From Saprospiraceae bacterium (GTDB lineage Bacteria > Bacteroidota > Bacteroidia > Chitinophagales > Saprospiraceae): a DNA stretch of 64,000 nucleotides. The stretch is taken from the NCBI GenBank assembly GCA_016708265.1, contig JADJGA010000012.1, positions 531,001-595,000 of the forward strand. The letters are read 5' to 3'. Below are positions 34,131-43,311 of the stretch, one piece after another. The position numbers and the translations under genes are program-made. The notes below the pieces were generated by a model that was not told the DNA's origin, did not search any database, and saw only the letters and a list, made by a program, of their open reading frames with translations. Each line of letters opens with the position of its first letter. Positions within the stretch are counted from its first letter, which is position 1.

Positions 34131-35762
34131 TTAAAAAGTGGATTTAATAATTTTAAAATTTAAAGTTTTTTTATTTAACTGAATTTTCAGCAAATAAGTT
34201 CCAATAGTTAACTTCTCAATATTTATTTTATTATTTCCTGATGAAATATTATGCTCAGAAATCTTCCCGCCCATCAAATCATAGATAACAGCTTTAATAG
34301 TTTTATCAGATATGTCTTCAATATCGAGATATATAAAACTTTGACCTGGATTTGGGTATATTTTAATGTCTTCCTCAATTTCATTAACTTTTACTCCTGT
34401 AGTTACCTTTATCTCTGTGTTCCAGAATTCAAATCCTCCCCTCGGTGTTCCGATCAGCATCTCAAGGTAACCGTCACCATCTATATCAGCAATTGCAGGC
34501 GCAGAATTGCTGCCCATATTGATGTTGCCATAGTCTTTTGAAATCATTGGCAAAGTACCATAAATGTTTTCTGAAATGTTTGAATAAACACTAATGCCTC
34601 CGTAATAATGGCCTGCAAACAAGTATTCATCATCTGCATCCCTGTAGATACTCAGGTAGGCATTTGACTTATTCACGTAAGGACTGCTTAATCTCAGGTT
34701 GCCAAATTCTGGTGTGTTAGGAAAACTGAATGGATCTGAATCAAAAACCGGATTGGAATTACTGCCTTTATTTTGGAAATATACCACACTTCCATAATAT
34801 TGCAAAGGAGTGTTGTAATCCTCTCCGCATCCTACAAGTAAATCATTAAGGCCGTCTTTGTTGATATCTGCGATAAATGGTGCTGAAAAACTGAAAATAT
34901 TTATATTTTGATAATTATAAACTGGTTCGCCATATTTTATTCCGGAGTTTGAAGCAGATATATTTTCCCTGAAAATTAAAGTACCATCCTGATTACCGAC
35001 TATTATGTCCATGTCACCATCATCATCCAAGTCACCGAATGCCGGTGTCAGATAATTCAATTCATGGTTTTTGCTTATTTCAGAGAAATTTAAAAAATCA
35101 TCATCTGCCAGTGCGAATTTGGGAATTGTCCTGGTACCTGAATTTCTGAAAAATAACATTCTCGAAGGCAATATTGTATCATGATCGACTACAGGTCCTG
35201 TACCTATTATTAAATCTTTAAGGCTATCCTTGTCAATATCGATAAAAACAGGATAAACCCTGCCACCGAGGTCAATCATGCTTTTTGCAAGAAAGTCAGT
35301 TTCTATCAGCTCATATTTTGGATTGCTTTCATATCCTGTGTTTTTATAAAAATGAATATTATTTACATTCTGAGGATATGGCTTAACATTTGTTGCAAAG
35401 GAATTGGGTGCAAATATAAGGTCCTTTTTGCCATCATTGTCGGCATCGAGATGAAAAATTCCAATGAATGCATCCAGATCAACCGGTGTATCATCCTGTG
35501 GAAAATTTTCTTCAACATAAGTTCCCCATGCATTATTTTTGTCTCCCCCGTTCTTGATAAAATTTACTGAGTTTGATCCGACATCTCCTAATAAAACATC
35601 ATAATCTTCATCTCCGTCATAATTAAATGTAAGGATTGTTGAGCCGATATGCCTTTGTTGTGTGAAACTCCATTCAGCACACCTGTCAGGATCATTGCTC
35701 AAGAGGACTTCTGTATTCAATGGGTGCTCAATAAATCTTCCCCAACAGGTTTCTGTTAACAC
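34131..35762 (-). CDS. C-terminal part of a frameshifted FG-GAP/T9SS protein
   Basis: This 543-residue frame contains FG-GAP/VCBS-type repeats with calcium-binding-like D-x-D-x-D-G-x-x-D motifs, for example FNYDGDEDYDVLLGD, DIDKDSLKDLIIG, DLDDDGDMDIIVG, DINKDGLNDLLVG and DIDGDGYLEMLIG, ending in a T9SS sorting domain with IKIYPNPGQSFIYLD. It begins with a GTG and has no signal peptide. Read one frame back across 35763-35807 it continues the upstream gene (YKNLTSENNISQDSFKFV), so one base is missing in the A-run near 35807. The intact product would be a surface or secreted propeller protein of about 750 residues. Confidence 0.75.
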   Translation of the reverse strand: MLTETCWGRFIEHPLNTEVLLSNDPDRCAEWSFTQQRHIGSTILTFNYDGDEDYDVLLGDVGSNSVNFIKNGGDKNNAWGTYVEENFPQDDTPVDLDAFIGIFHLDADNDGKKDLIFAPNSFATNVKPYPQNVNNIHFYKNTGYESNPKYELIETDFLAKSMIDLGGRVYPVFIDIDKDSLKDLIIGTGPVVDHDTILPSRMLFFRNSGTRTIPKFALADDDFLNFSEISKNHELNYLTPAFGDLDDDGDMDIIVGNQDGTLIFRENISASNSGIKYGEPVYNYQNINIFSFSAPFIADINKDGLNDLLVGCGEDYNTPLQYYGSVVYFQNKGSNSNPVFDSDPFSFPNTPEFGNLRLSSPYVNKSNAYLSIYRDADDEYLFAGHYYGGISVYSNISENIYGTLPMISKDYGNINMGSNSAPAIADIDGDGYLEMLIGTPRGGFEFWNTEIKVTTGVKVNEIEEDIKIYPNPGQSFIYLDIEDISDKTIKAVIYDLMGGKISEHNISSGNNKINIEKLTIGTYLLKIQLNKKTLNFKIIKSTF

Positions 35763-35800
35763 AAATTTAAAACTATCCTGCGAAATATTATTCTCTGATG

Positions 35801-36385
35801 TTAAGTTTTATAATGATATACAGAATTGGTTCCGGCAAAACTTAAAATATCTACATCTCCGTCAAAATCTATATCGCATACCGACGGTATATCGGAATTG
35901 TCGCATTGTAAATTTATATGACCTCCTGAAGTTTTATATGTCAGGATATTATCATTATTATTTGGGTTCATTACTTTTTCAAACAGCAATGTATTTCCGT
36001 TTCTGACACTTTTCCACACGGAAAATCCACCATTTTTTGAGGTAAAAAGATCTTCAACTCCATCATTGTTATAATCGACCAACAACATCCAATCTGAAAT
36101 AGCAGGAAAAATATTGTTAAACTGAGGGTCAAACAAATACATGCCATCATTTTTCATTGTGAATACATTCAGTTTATTTCCAACCCTGTCAAAAACTATG
36201 AGATCTTTCAAACCGTCCTGATTTATATCAATACTGCTAAATTGAGGGCTGTTCAATCCTCCGGCAAAAGCATTTTCTAAAGCTTTACCATCAATGTTAA
36301 ACTCACATTGATAAGGGGTTATGGTTTGACCTGATGCAAAAGTTGTAAAAATAATACTCAGGATTAACAGTAAAATAAATTTCAT
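35801..36385 (-). CDS. N-terminal part of the frameshifted FG-GAP/T9SS protein
   Basis: This 194-residue frame has the signal peptide (MKFILLLILSIIFTTFASGQ) and the first FG-GAP repeats (SIDINQDGLKDLIVFDR, DYNNDGVEDLFTS, DIDFDGDVDILSFAG). It stops at TAA 35801-35803 directly after SVYHYKT. The next residues expected in this family (VYxYKNL) appear in the other frame: one additional A in the four-A run at about 35806-35809 would give YHYKNLTSEN and join the two frames. This could be a true inactivating deletion or a sequencing/assembly error. The promoter region is shared with the divergent TonB-like gene. Confidence 0.75.
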   Translation of the reverse strand: MKFILLLILSIIFTTFASGQTITPYQCEFNIDGKALENAFAGGLNSPQFSSIDINQDGLKDLIVFDRVGNKLNVFTMKNDGMYLFDPQFNNIFPAISDWMLLVDYNNDGVEDLFTSKNGGFSVWKSVRNGNTLLFEKVMNPNNNDNILTYKTSGGHINLQCDNSDIPSVCDIDFDGDVDILSFAGTNSVYHYKT

Positions 36386-36430
36386 TTTAGTAGATTTATA
36401 TATTATAACAAATATTTATGTGAATTAATA

Positions 36431-36449
36431 CAAAGATATTCTATATTTG
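36431..36449. promoter_or_regulatory. Back-to-back divergent -7 elements
   Basis: On the plus strand 36442-36449 is TATATTTG, a perfect -7 element with a TGTG at the -33 distance (36419-36422), serving the TonB-like gene at 36541. On the minus strand 36431-36438 reads TATCTTTG, also a perfect match, serving the FG-GAP gene at 36385. Only three bases separate them, so the two elements form an imperfect palindrome and polymerase could not occupy both at once. Confidence 0.5.
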
Positions 36450-36540
36450 CAAACTTTTATTATTCTTTCGTTAAATAAAATTTTTGTCTCTTTATTTTAA
36501 TAATTTATATAATTTTTTCGTTAAGTATAAAAATTTTAAA

Positions 36541-37539
36541 ATGTTAAACCCTGGTTTACTTTATCTTGAAAAGGAAAATAAGAAAAAGGGAATACGAATT
36601 TCCGTTTTTCTACATATACTTTTAATATTGCTATGCTTTTGGCCGTTTATGAATGCTGAAACTGAAACTGTGAAGCCTATTGATAAACAATATGCTATTG
36701 AAATTACTTTCGATCCCCGTGGTGCATCAAATAGTTTCAAAGGTAAGGCTGTTGAAGGGGCACAACGTCCAAAACATAAAGAAGTTGAACTGATGGGTGG
36801 TTCTTCAGTAAAGGAAATTCCGGTTAAAGAAACCCCACCGGTAAAACAACCCAAGGTTCAGCAAAATAACACAAAATCGACTTCCAGCAAAGTTGAATCT
36901 GAGATTTATGACAAGCAAACAGATGTATTCGCATCAAACGATGCCGATCTTGAAACAAATGAGATACCGAAATCTAAATCTGCTTCAAGTAAAAAAAGTA
37001 CAAAAGTAGTTGTAAATTCAGATAATGATGAGGTAGAAGATGTCCCGACCCGCAAACCATCCAATAATAAGGGATCAGGTTCCGGAACAGGAACAGGAAA
37101 GGCAACAGGATCAGGAACTGGTTCAGCCACCAGTTCGAATAAGGACGGAAGTGGTACCGGTCAGGGCAATAAGGGCGCAGGTAGCGGAAAAGATAAATCA
37201 GGCAATGATGGTTCATCGGGTACAGGCACAGGAGGACCAGGTACAGGTGTTTTCGATGGCTCAGGTAAAGGAATTTTCGAACGCCAGCCAATTTCAAAAC
37301 CCCTAATATCTGAACTGAAGCTTGATCAGTCAGGTAGAATTGTTTTCAAGATCTGTATCGACCGTAAAGGAAAGTCTACTTTTGTCGATTTCATTAACAG
37401 TGGAAGCACTATTAAGGATAAAAAAGCAGTAAGATTGGCAATAGATTATGTTGGACGATTTGTATGGGAAGAGGATTATTCAGCAGCTAAAGAGCAATGT
37501 GGCAAATATACCCTGATAATAGAAAATAAAACAAAATAA
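36541..37539 (+). CDS. TonB-like energy transducer with Gly/Ser/Thr-rich linker
   Basis: From the ATG at 36541 (the track frame extends to a TTG further up) this gives 332 residues. A charged cytoplasmic start is followed by one membrane helix (ISVFLHILLILLCFWPF). The middle is a Lys/Pro- and then Gly/Ser/Thr-rich linker (residues about 85-245; GSGSGTGTGKATGSGTGS-like). The last 80 residues form a TonB-type C-terminal domain (SGRIVFKICIDRKGKSTFVDF, VGRFVWEED, QCGKYTLIIENKTK). Such proteins transmit proton-motive energy to outer-membrane receptors. No exbB/exbD or SusC/D-like gene lies in the window. Confidence 0.75.
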   Translation: MLNPGLLYLEKENKKKGIRISVFLHILLILLCFWPFMNAETETVKPIDKQYAIEITFDPRGASNSFKGKAVEGAQRPKHKEVELMGGSSVKEIPVKETPPVKQPKVQQNNTKSTSSKVESEIYDKQTDVFASNDADLETNEIPKSKSASSKKSTKVVVNSDNDEVEDVPTRKPSNNKGSGSGTGTGKATGSGTGSATSSNKDGSGTGQGNKGAGSGKDKSGNDGSSGTGTGGPGTGVFDGSGKGIFERQPISKPLISELKLDQSGRIVFKICIDRKGKSTFVDFINSGSTIKDKKAVRLAIDYVGRFVWEEDYSAAKEQCGKYTLIIENKTK

Positions 37540-37590
37540 TTATTGAGTTTATAATAAATTTATAAGTTTATAAAGTTAACCAAAAAGGCT

Positions 37591-38079
37591 GTGTCCAAAA
37601 AATATTTTTTTTTGATATTTTCAATGATTATAATTAATTCCTGTATAACTGTTGCTAATAAGGATTCGGCACCCAAAATCAATTCTGATTTCTATTTTAT
37701 CAGAAATCCGGATGCCAGGAAAATAGGCTATATTACTACTGATTTAGATTCAAATATTAATAAAAAATATGAATTATTATATAACGAAAATAAGTCTAAG
37801 CTTAAGCTTTTGACGAATTTTCGTAATCCAATCTCGAGACCATCAATTACTGATTTAAATTTAACAAAAAGTGGCCGGATTGAAATGATGGTTTGTGTTG
37901 AAAGAACAGGAAATGTAACATTTGTTAAAATTTTGCATGAAAATTCTTCAATCAACGACAAAAATGCATTTAGAAAAGCTGTGAATTATTTAGGACATTT
38001 TGTCTGGGAAAAAAGTACTTCTGATGAGGAAGAGGAATGTGGAAAATATACCCTTAACATTGATAATAAAACAAGATAA
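37591..38079 (+). CDS. Lipoprotein paralogous to the TonB C-terminal domain
   Basis: This 162-residue protein starts with GTG at 37591 and has a lipobox (MIIINSC). Its last 80 residues are paralogous to the C-terminal domain of the preceding TonB-like protein: SRPSITDLNLTKSGRIEMMVCVERTGNVTF, YLGHFVWEK and ECGKYTLNIDNKTR match segment by segment. It lacks the membrane helix and Gly-rich linker and would be anchored in the outer or inner membrane by lipid. It follows 51 bases after the TonB-like gene, pointing to a tandem duplication. A role as a TonB decoy, or as a stand-alone receptor-binding domain, is conjecture. Confidence 0.65.
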   Translation: MSKKYFFLIFSMIIINSCITVANKDSAPKINSDFYFIRNPDARKIGYITTDLDSNINKKYELLYNENKSKLKLLTNFRNPISRPSITDLNLTKSGRIEMMVCVERTGNVTFVKILHENSSINDKNAFRKAVNYLGHFVWEKSTSDEEEECGKYTLNIDNKTR

Positions 38080-38293
38080 ATTAAAAATCCAATAGTAGTT
38101 TTTACCTTAACTCATTCTGTACCATTTTTATATAATTGATAAAAATATATAAAGTAATATCTTAAGTGCTTAAAATTCAAAATTTTATACGTTCAGGTAT
38201 TATATTTTGTGAATTTGATTTTTTAACATTTGATATTTTTGAAATCAGAGTATTTAACTTTTTAAGTTAATTTAAAAAAATAATTAAGAAAAT

Positions 38294-38325
38294 TTTGTTT
38301 CTTAACTCTTTTTTTACTTATTTTG
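38294..38325 (+). promoter_or_regulatory. Candidate promoter in the 38080-38423 spacer
   Basis: TTTG at 38294-38297 and TTATTTTG at 38318-38325 (one mismatch to TAnnTTTG) are separated by 20 bases, an acceptable -33/-7 spacing. This gives a leader of about 90 bases for the protease gene. Upstream, 38254-38270 is a perfect 7-bp palindrome (TTAACTT-TTT-AAGTTAA) that could be an operator or a weak terminator. I find no gene in this 344-base spacer. Confidence 0.4.
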
Positions 38326-38423
38326 CATTCCAATATAGAAAAACTAATTACAGTATTCACACTGTTAATTGTTTTTTCATCCCTGAGAATAATTACTTTT
38401 TTAATAACTTAAAAACGTTTCTT

Positions 38424-41400
38424 ATGAGGCTGTTATTCACAATAGTATTGGTTTTCGGTTATAGTTTAATTTTTAGTCAGAATATTTTTAATGCTGAGAA
38501 TCTTTTCAGGGTTAAGAATAATCCTGTCTCAAGGGCAGAAGATTTTGTTTCTGATGCCGTATTTATGGAAATTAATTCAGGTTTACTTAGTGATTTAGTC
38601 AGAACAGAAGCTGGAAATTTAAAGCTGTCAATTCCAATATCAAAAAATGAAGTTACAGAAATGACCCTGGAAAAATTTCAGGTATTTTCAGACGATTTTG
38701 TTTTGAGAACTTCCGGAGGTGATACAATTACATCTTATAAAAAACCTGTTTTTTACCGGGGGAAGCTCAAAAATTATAATGGATATGCTACGGTCAGTAT
38801 TTCTGATGAAGAACTGATAGGGATTGTGAGTATTAATAACAGGGGAGATTTTAATGTAGGAAAGCTGAAATCAACACAGTTTTCATACATAGTTTACAAC
38901 GATAATTTTGTTAAAGTTGATATGGGTATTCATTGCAGTGTCGATGATAATCCGGTACTGGACAGATCTTCAGCAAAAAGAAATGATAATATAACTGGTT
39001 TAAGGACCAATTGTGTAAAGTTTTATCTGGAAGGAGATTACGCATTGTATCAGGATAAAGGGACAGTCTCAAATACTGCAAGTTATATGTCAGGACTATT
39101 TGCTCAGATGGCATCACTTTTCTCAATTGAAAGTATAAATATCGAAATTAAAGAGATAAAGATTTGGACTTCTCCTGATAATTACCCCACAAATAATAGT
39201 TTTAATGCCTTATCGCAGTTTATTGCAAACAATCCTTCAATTAATGCAGATCTTGGGCATTTATTTGCCTTGGGAGGACAAGGTACCGGTGGAGTGGCAT
39301 GGCTTGATGTCCTCTGTGATCCTGGTTATAATTTTGCCTATAGCAATATTAGTAGCAGCTATAATAATGTCCCTACTTATTCATGGAGTGTAGAAGTGAT
39401 CACACATGAGACAGGTCATAACTTAGGCTCAAGGCATACGCATGCATGTGTCTGGAATGGCAATAATACTCAGATTGATGATTGTGGTAATAAATACTTT
39501 TATGACAATGGTACACCACTGATAGATATTGAAGGAAATCCCTGCTATGTTCCTGCTACTCCAATATTGCCTGCTTCAGGTAGTATAATGAGCTATTGTC
39601 ACCTTTTAAGTGGAATTGGCATCGATTTCAATAATGGTTTTGGAATTCAACCGGGAAATCTTATCAGATCAAAAGTCAATTCTGCACCTTGTCTTTCTGA
39701 TTGTGCATCATCATCTACGTGTTTCATCCCTGTTAATGTTATTACAGGAGCTATGAATGGCTCAAGTGTGAATTTGGATTGGGAAATAGGGCAGGGGGGG
39801 TCAAAATGGCAGATACAATATGGTCTAAGCGGATTTACTTTAGGAACAGGATCAACTATCAGCAATATAACAACAACATCATACACTTTGACCGGTCTGG
39901 AAATCGGTTCTACATATGACTGGTATATCAGAACAGACTGCAGTAATGGCAACTATTCATCATGGGTAGGAAAGATAACATTCACAGTACTGTGCAGTGA
40001 ACCTGCAGTTATGCAGTTACCATATTTTGAAGGATGGGAAAATAACAATGGAATCAAGGTCACGGATGGTACTTTTATGTGTACATATAACCAGGTGTGG
40101 AGCTTTGACACCGATCACCCAGGCGAAGGAAGAGTAAGGTGGGGAACTCAATGCCCTTCTGATTTTAGGATTACAGGCGATGGTTCTTTATTATTGGATA
40201 GAAATTTTTTGGGAGCTAATACAATCAACTATTCAACATTAGAACTGGACCTATCTGATTATTCAAATTCTGATGATCTGTTTTTTAATTTTTCATTCAA
40301 AGATATTGGAGATGAAACTAACCCTAATGACAAAGTTTGGATGCGAGGAAATGAATTTGAAGGATGGATTGTAGCATACGACATACAGCCTGGAAGTAAA
40401 ACAAATTTCCAGACTTATAATGTAAGTCTGGATCTTGACTCTTTGCTGAATCTAGACGGTCAGGTTCCTGGTTCTACTTTTCAGATCAGATTCGGGCAGG
40501 AAGACAATGCTTCTGCACAGTTTTCCGGTGGTGATGGAATAGTATATGATAATGTTGAGATATTTGATTGTGGTAGAAAATTAATTCCTTATTCTACCGA
40601 TTTCACAGATGCAGAATGCTGGAAAGTGGTAAATAATAATAATGATGCTTATACCTGGAAACTGAACACCGGCAATTCATGTGATACAAAATACTTTGGC
40701 CTTGAATATAATGGGCCTGTAAATCCTTCAGTATCTATGGATGACTGGTTATTCAGTCCTGGTTTTTATATGACTGCAGGTGCTTCATACCAGGTTTCTT
40801 TTTCAACAGGAGACGCTTCTCAAATTGAAAAACTTGAAGTTTTTCTGTCATCCGATAATTCTGTATCAACTGCATTGACAGGCACATTGATCTTTAAAGA
40901 TGAATCTATAAATAATAGTACTTGTGATTACTCAGTCATTGAATTCGTATCTCCGTCTGAAGGATATTATTTTTTTGGATTTCACGGGTACAGCAATGCC
41001 AATACTACACATAATCTTTACATTGATGATTTCAGTATAGAAGAAAGTCCAGGATTACTGGGATTAACTATTGAAAGCAATACAAACAATACATGTGATT
41101 ATTACACTGTAAATGGGGTTGCCGGAGATATATGGCATCATTTATATAGCCCCTCAGGTAAGATAGTTGCTTCAATTAATCCAAATGACCAAGTTTTGGG
41201 TCAGGTTTTTGTTGAAATGCGTGACGGAGGTAATGTTGAAACCTACAATATAAATGGAACAAATGCTAAATCAATTCCAAGATATTTTAATTTTGATAAT
41301 GAGAATTTTTTCGCAAATCCCGTTACAGTCAGATTGTATTTTAATAATGCCGAATTGAATGAGTATAACATCACTGCTCCTATGACAAATGATCTGATAT

Positions 41401-42125
41401 CCAGCCTGCAGATAAATCACTATGATGGTATAAATGAGGACTGCAATTTTGCAAATAATGCAGGCACCGGTACAATTATTGTCCCTGGGAGCATAACAAC
41501 CGGAACCGTTGGAATTTCGGACCATTTTATGCAGATCGATGTTAACCAGTTCTCGGAATTTCTTATTCATAAGGCAGTAAATTCAGGGCTGGGCATCAGA
41601 CCTGAATTATCAGGAAAATCAGGTTCGGGTGGTAATGAAATTACAGTTAGTATAAGCGATTATTACAATATACATTCAATGGTCTTACAACGAAAAAGTA
41701 CTGCAACTGCGTGGAGTGATCTCATGAATATTGATATTAAACAAGGCATACTGAAGTATTCCCTGATCGATAAAAATCCTTTTTCAGAATCATATTATCG
41801 CATTGAACTTAACGATGATGAGGGTTCGAAATCGTATTCAAATGTTATTTCAATAGTTAGTTATGAAAGTTCTTATGATGTTTTTGTTTTTCCGAATCCT
41901 GCAAAGGAACAATTTTTTCTTCAATTCAATTATCCATTTCAGGATGTAGTTGAAATCGGGGTTTATAATATACTTGGAAGCAAAATTTACTCTGAGAGTA
42001 TTAATTCGAAAAAGCCGGATTTAAAACACATGATGGAACTAAAAAATCTTGCTAACGGTATTTATTATTTGAATATCAGGATTGGAAATGATCATATAGT
42101 TAAAAAAATAGTTATTGATAAGTAA
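38424..42125 (+). CDS. Reprolysin-like (M12) secreted metalloprotease with T9SS domain
   Basis: From the ATG at 38424 (MRLLFTIVLVFGYSLIFSQ) the protein has 1233 residues. The prodomain (residues 20-210) precedes a reprolysin-type catalytic domain with HETGHNLGSRH at His328-His338 and the Met-turn SIMSYCH, the zinc site of M12B-like metalloproteases. A fibronectin type III domain (NLDWEIGQGGSKWQIQYG), MAM/jelly-roll-like modules (EGWENNNGI; EDNASAQFSGGDGIVYDNVEIFDCG) and a C-terminal T9SS sorting domain (VFVFPNPAKEQFFLQF) follow. It would be secreted outside the cell and degrade extracellular proteins. A paralogous gene starts at 63147. Confidence 0.9.
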   Translation: MRLLFTIVLVFGYSLIFSQNIFNAENLFRVKNNPVSRAEDFVSDAVFMEINSGLLSDLVRTEAGNLKLSIPISKNEVTEMTLEKFQVFSDDFVLRTSGGDTITSYKKPVFYRGKLKNYNGYATVSISDEELIGIVSINNRGDFNVGKLKSTQFSYIVYNDNFVKVDMGIHCSVDDNPVLDRSSAKRNDNITGLRTNCVKFYLEGDYALYQDKGTVSNTASYMSGLFAQMASLFSIESINIEIKEIKIWTSPDNYPTNNSFNALSQFIANNPSINADLGHLFALGGQGTGGVAWLDVLCDPGYNFAYSNISSSYNNVPTYSWSVEVITHETGHNLGSRHTHACVWNGNNTQIDDCGNKYFYDNGTPLIDIEGNPCYVPATPILPASGSIMSYCHLLSGIGIDFNNGFGIQPGNLIRSKVNSAPCLSDCASSSTCFIPVNVITGAMNGSSVNLDWEIGQGGSKWQIQYGLSGFTLGTGSTISNITTTSYTLTGLEIGSTYDWYIRTDCSNGNYSSWVGKITFTVLCSEPAVMQLPYFEGWENNNGIKVTDGTFMCTYNQVWSFDTDHPGEGRVRWGTQCPSDFRITGDGSLLLDRNFLGANTINYSTLELDLSDYSNSDDLFFNFSFKDIGDETNPNDKVWMRGNEFEGWIVAYDIQPGSKTNFQTYNVSLDLDSLLNLDGQVPGSTFQIRFGQEDNASAQFSGGDGIVYDNVEIFDCGRKLIPYSTDFTDAECWKVVNNNNDAYTWKLNTGNSCDTKYFGLEYNGPVNPSVSMDDWLFSPGFYMTAGASYQVSFSTGDASQIEKLEVFLSSDNSVSTALTGTLIFKDESINNSTCDYSVIEFVSPSEGYYFFGFHGYSNANTTHNLYIDDFSIEESPGLLGLTIESNTNNTCDYYTVNGVAGDIWHHLYSPSGKIVASINPNDQVLGQVFVEMRDGGNVETYNINGTNAKSIPRYFNFDNENFFANPVTVRLYFNNAELNEYNITAPMTNDLISSLQINHYDGINEDCNFANNAGTGTIIVPGSITTGTVGISDHFMQIDVNQFSEFLIHKAVNSGLGIRPELSGKSGSGGNEITVSISDYYNIHSMVLQRKSTATAWSDLMNIDIKQGILKYSLIDKNPFSESYYRIELNDDEGSKSYSNVISIVSYESSYDVFVFPNPAKEQFFLQFNYPFQDVVEIGVYNILGSKIYSESINSKKPDLKHMMELKNLANGIYYLNIRIGNDHIVKKIVIDK

Positions 42126-42230
42126 TTCTGAAACGATAAGAAATTTGTGTTAATCTTTTAAAAAAACTCTTGATTTTGCATTATACAATTTAGGATCATT
42201 GAATAGGTATTTTCTTATTCATTCAATCAT

Positions 42231-43286
42231 TCATTCACTCATAAAATCTAAAAAATCAAGGGTTCTTTTTCTATTTACCTTATTGGAATCAGTACGAATG
42301 AATTTGTCTAAGTAGAAGACCTTCACGGGGATTTCAATTTTATTCAGATTGTGTGCAAAAATATAATTTAGATCTTTCTTTGCTTTGCCCTCAATTACAA
42401 TTGCAGGTGATTCATTGAATTTTTCATTTTTTAAACCAAAAATGAAAAAATCGTTCTTGATAAAGGGTTTTAATTTCATCTCAATAATTTCCGGATGCAA
42501 TTTTATTCCACCAGAATTTATAACATTATCCAGTCTGCCGAGCCATTGAAAAGTGTTTTTGTCAATTATTCTTACTACGTCATTCGTAATGATCTTTTTA
42601 ATTCTTAGTCCTTTCGAAGAAATTACAAGACGTGAATTTTTATCTGATGTGATTTCTATTCCTTCCAGAACAGTGAAAAAATCGCTTTTGTCTGTTCCGT
42701 TTAGTCTCTTTAAAGCAATATGGCTGGCAGTTTCAGTCATTCCGTAAGTTTCATATATTTCAGTATTGCAATATTGAATGGTTTCAATTAAGCTTTTACT
42801 GACAGGAGCCCCACCAATGATAAGCTTATCGATATTGTCCAAAATGCTGATACTGTTTTGTAACTGGAAGGGTGTCATAGCGCAAAACTTGTATTTCTTA
42901 TCAGTTTGGATTAACCCGGAAGGTTTAATATAATCCAAATCAAGTCCTGATACAAATGCCCTGACAATCATCATTTTGCCTGCTATGTAATCAACCGGTA
43001 AGCAGAGCAGACACTTATCATATATTTGCAGGTCAAAAAATTTTGCAGTGTTCAATGCACTAAAAACCAGGGAATCTTTATGAATTTTAATTTCCTTGGG
43101 CTTTCCGGTAGTACCTGAAGTCCTTTGTATGATAAATTCTTCTTTGGAAATCCAATATTTTATAAAATCATAAATTAACATTTCAAATGGTTCAGGAAAA
43201 TCAACTGATAAATTTTCAATCTCATTTGATTTATAAAGCTTCCCTTTTATGATTATTGAATCTGTATGATCCTTCCAGGTTTTCAT
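42231..43286 (-). CDS. menE: AMP-dependent acyl-CoA synthetase, MenE-like
   Basis: This 351-residue protein is a compact adenylate-forming enzyme. The P-loop RTSGTTGKPKEI, the central YETYGMTETASH and the hinge LGRLDNVINSGGIKLHP are all present, followed by a short C-terminal domain (KVFYLDKFIRTDSNKVNRKR with the late Lys). The reduced size matches Bacteroidota o-succinylbenzoate-CoA ligase MenE, which acts in menaquinone synthesis. No other men genes are adjacent, so the substrate remains a family-based guess. It converges with the protease gene at 42125. Confidence 0.75.
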   Translation of the reverse strand: MKTWKDHTDSIIIKGKLYKSNEIENLSVDFPEPFEMLIYDFIKYWISKEEFIIQRTSGTTGKPKEIKIHKDSLVFSALNTAKFFDLQIYDKCLLCLPVDYIAGKMMIVRAFVSGLDLDYIKPSGLIQTDKKYKFCAMTPFQLQNSISILDNIDKLIIGGAPVSKSLIETIQYCNTEIYETYGMTETASHIALKRLNGTDKSDFFTVLEGIEITSDKNSRLVISSKGLRIKKIITNDVVRIIDKNTFQWLGRLDNVINSGGIKLHPEIIEMKLKPFIKNDFFIFGLKNEKFNESPAIVIEGKAKKDLNYIFAHNLNKIEIPVKVFYLDKFIRTDSNKVNRKRTLDFLDFMSE

Positions 43287-43311
43287 TTAGAGTCATTGAA
43301 ATGACTGAAAA

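Noticed and set aside
35800..35812. Programmed -1 frameshift in the FG-GAP gene
   Set aside because: The local sequence TTATAAAACTTAA has no X XXY YYZ slippery heptamer before the stop and no obvious downstream stem, so a deletion in the A-run is the simpler reading.
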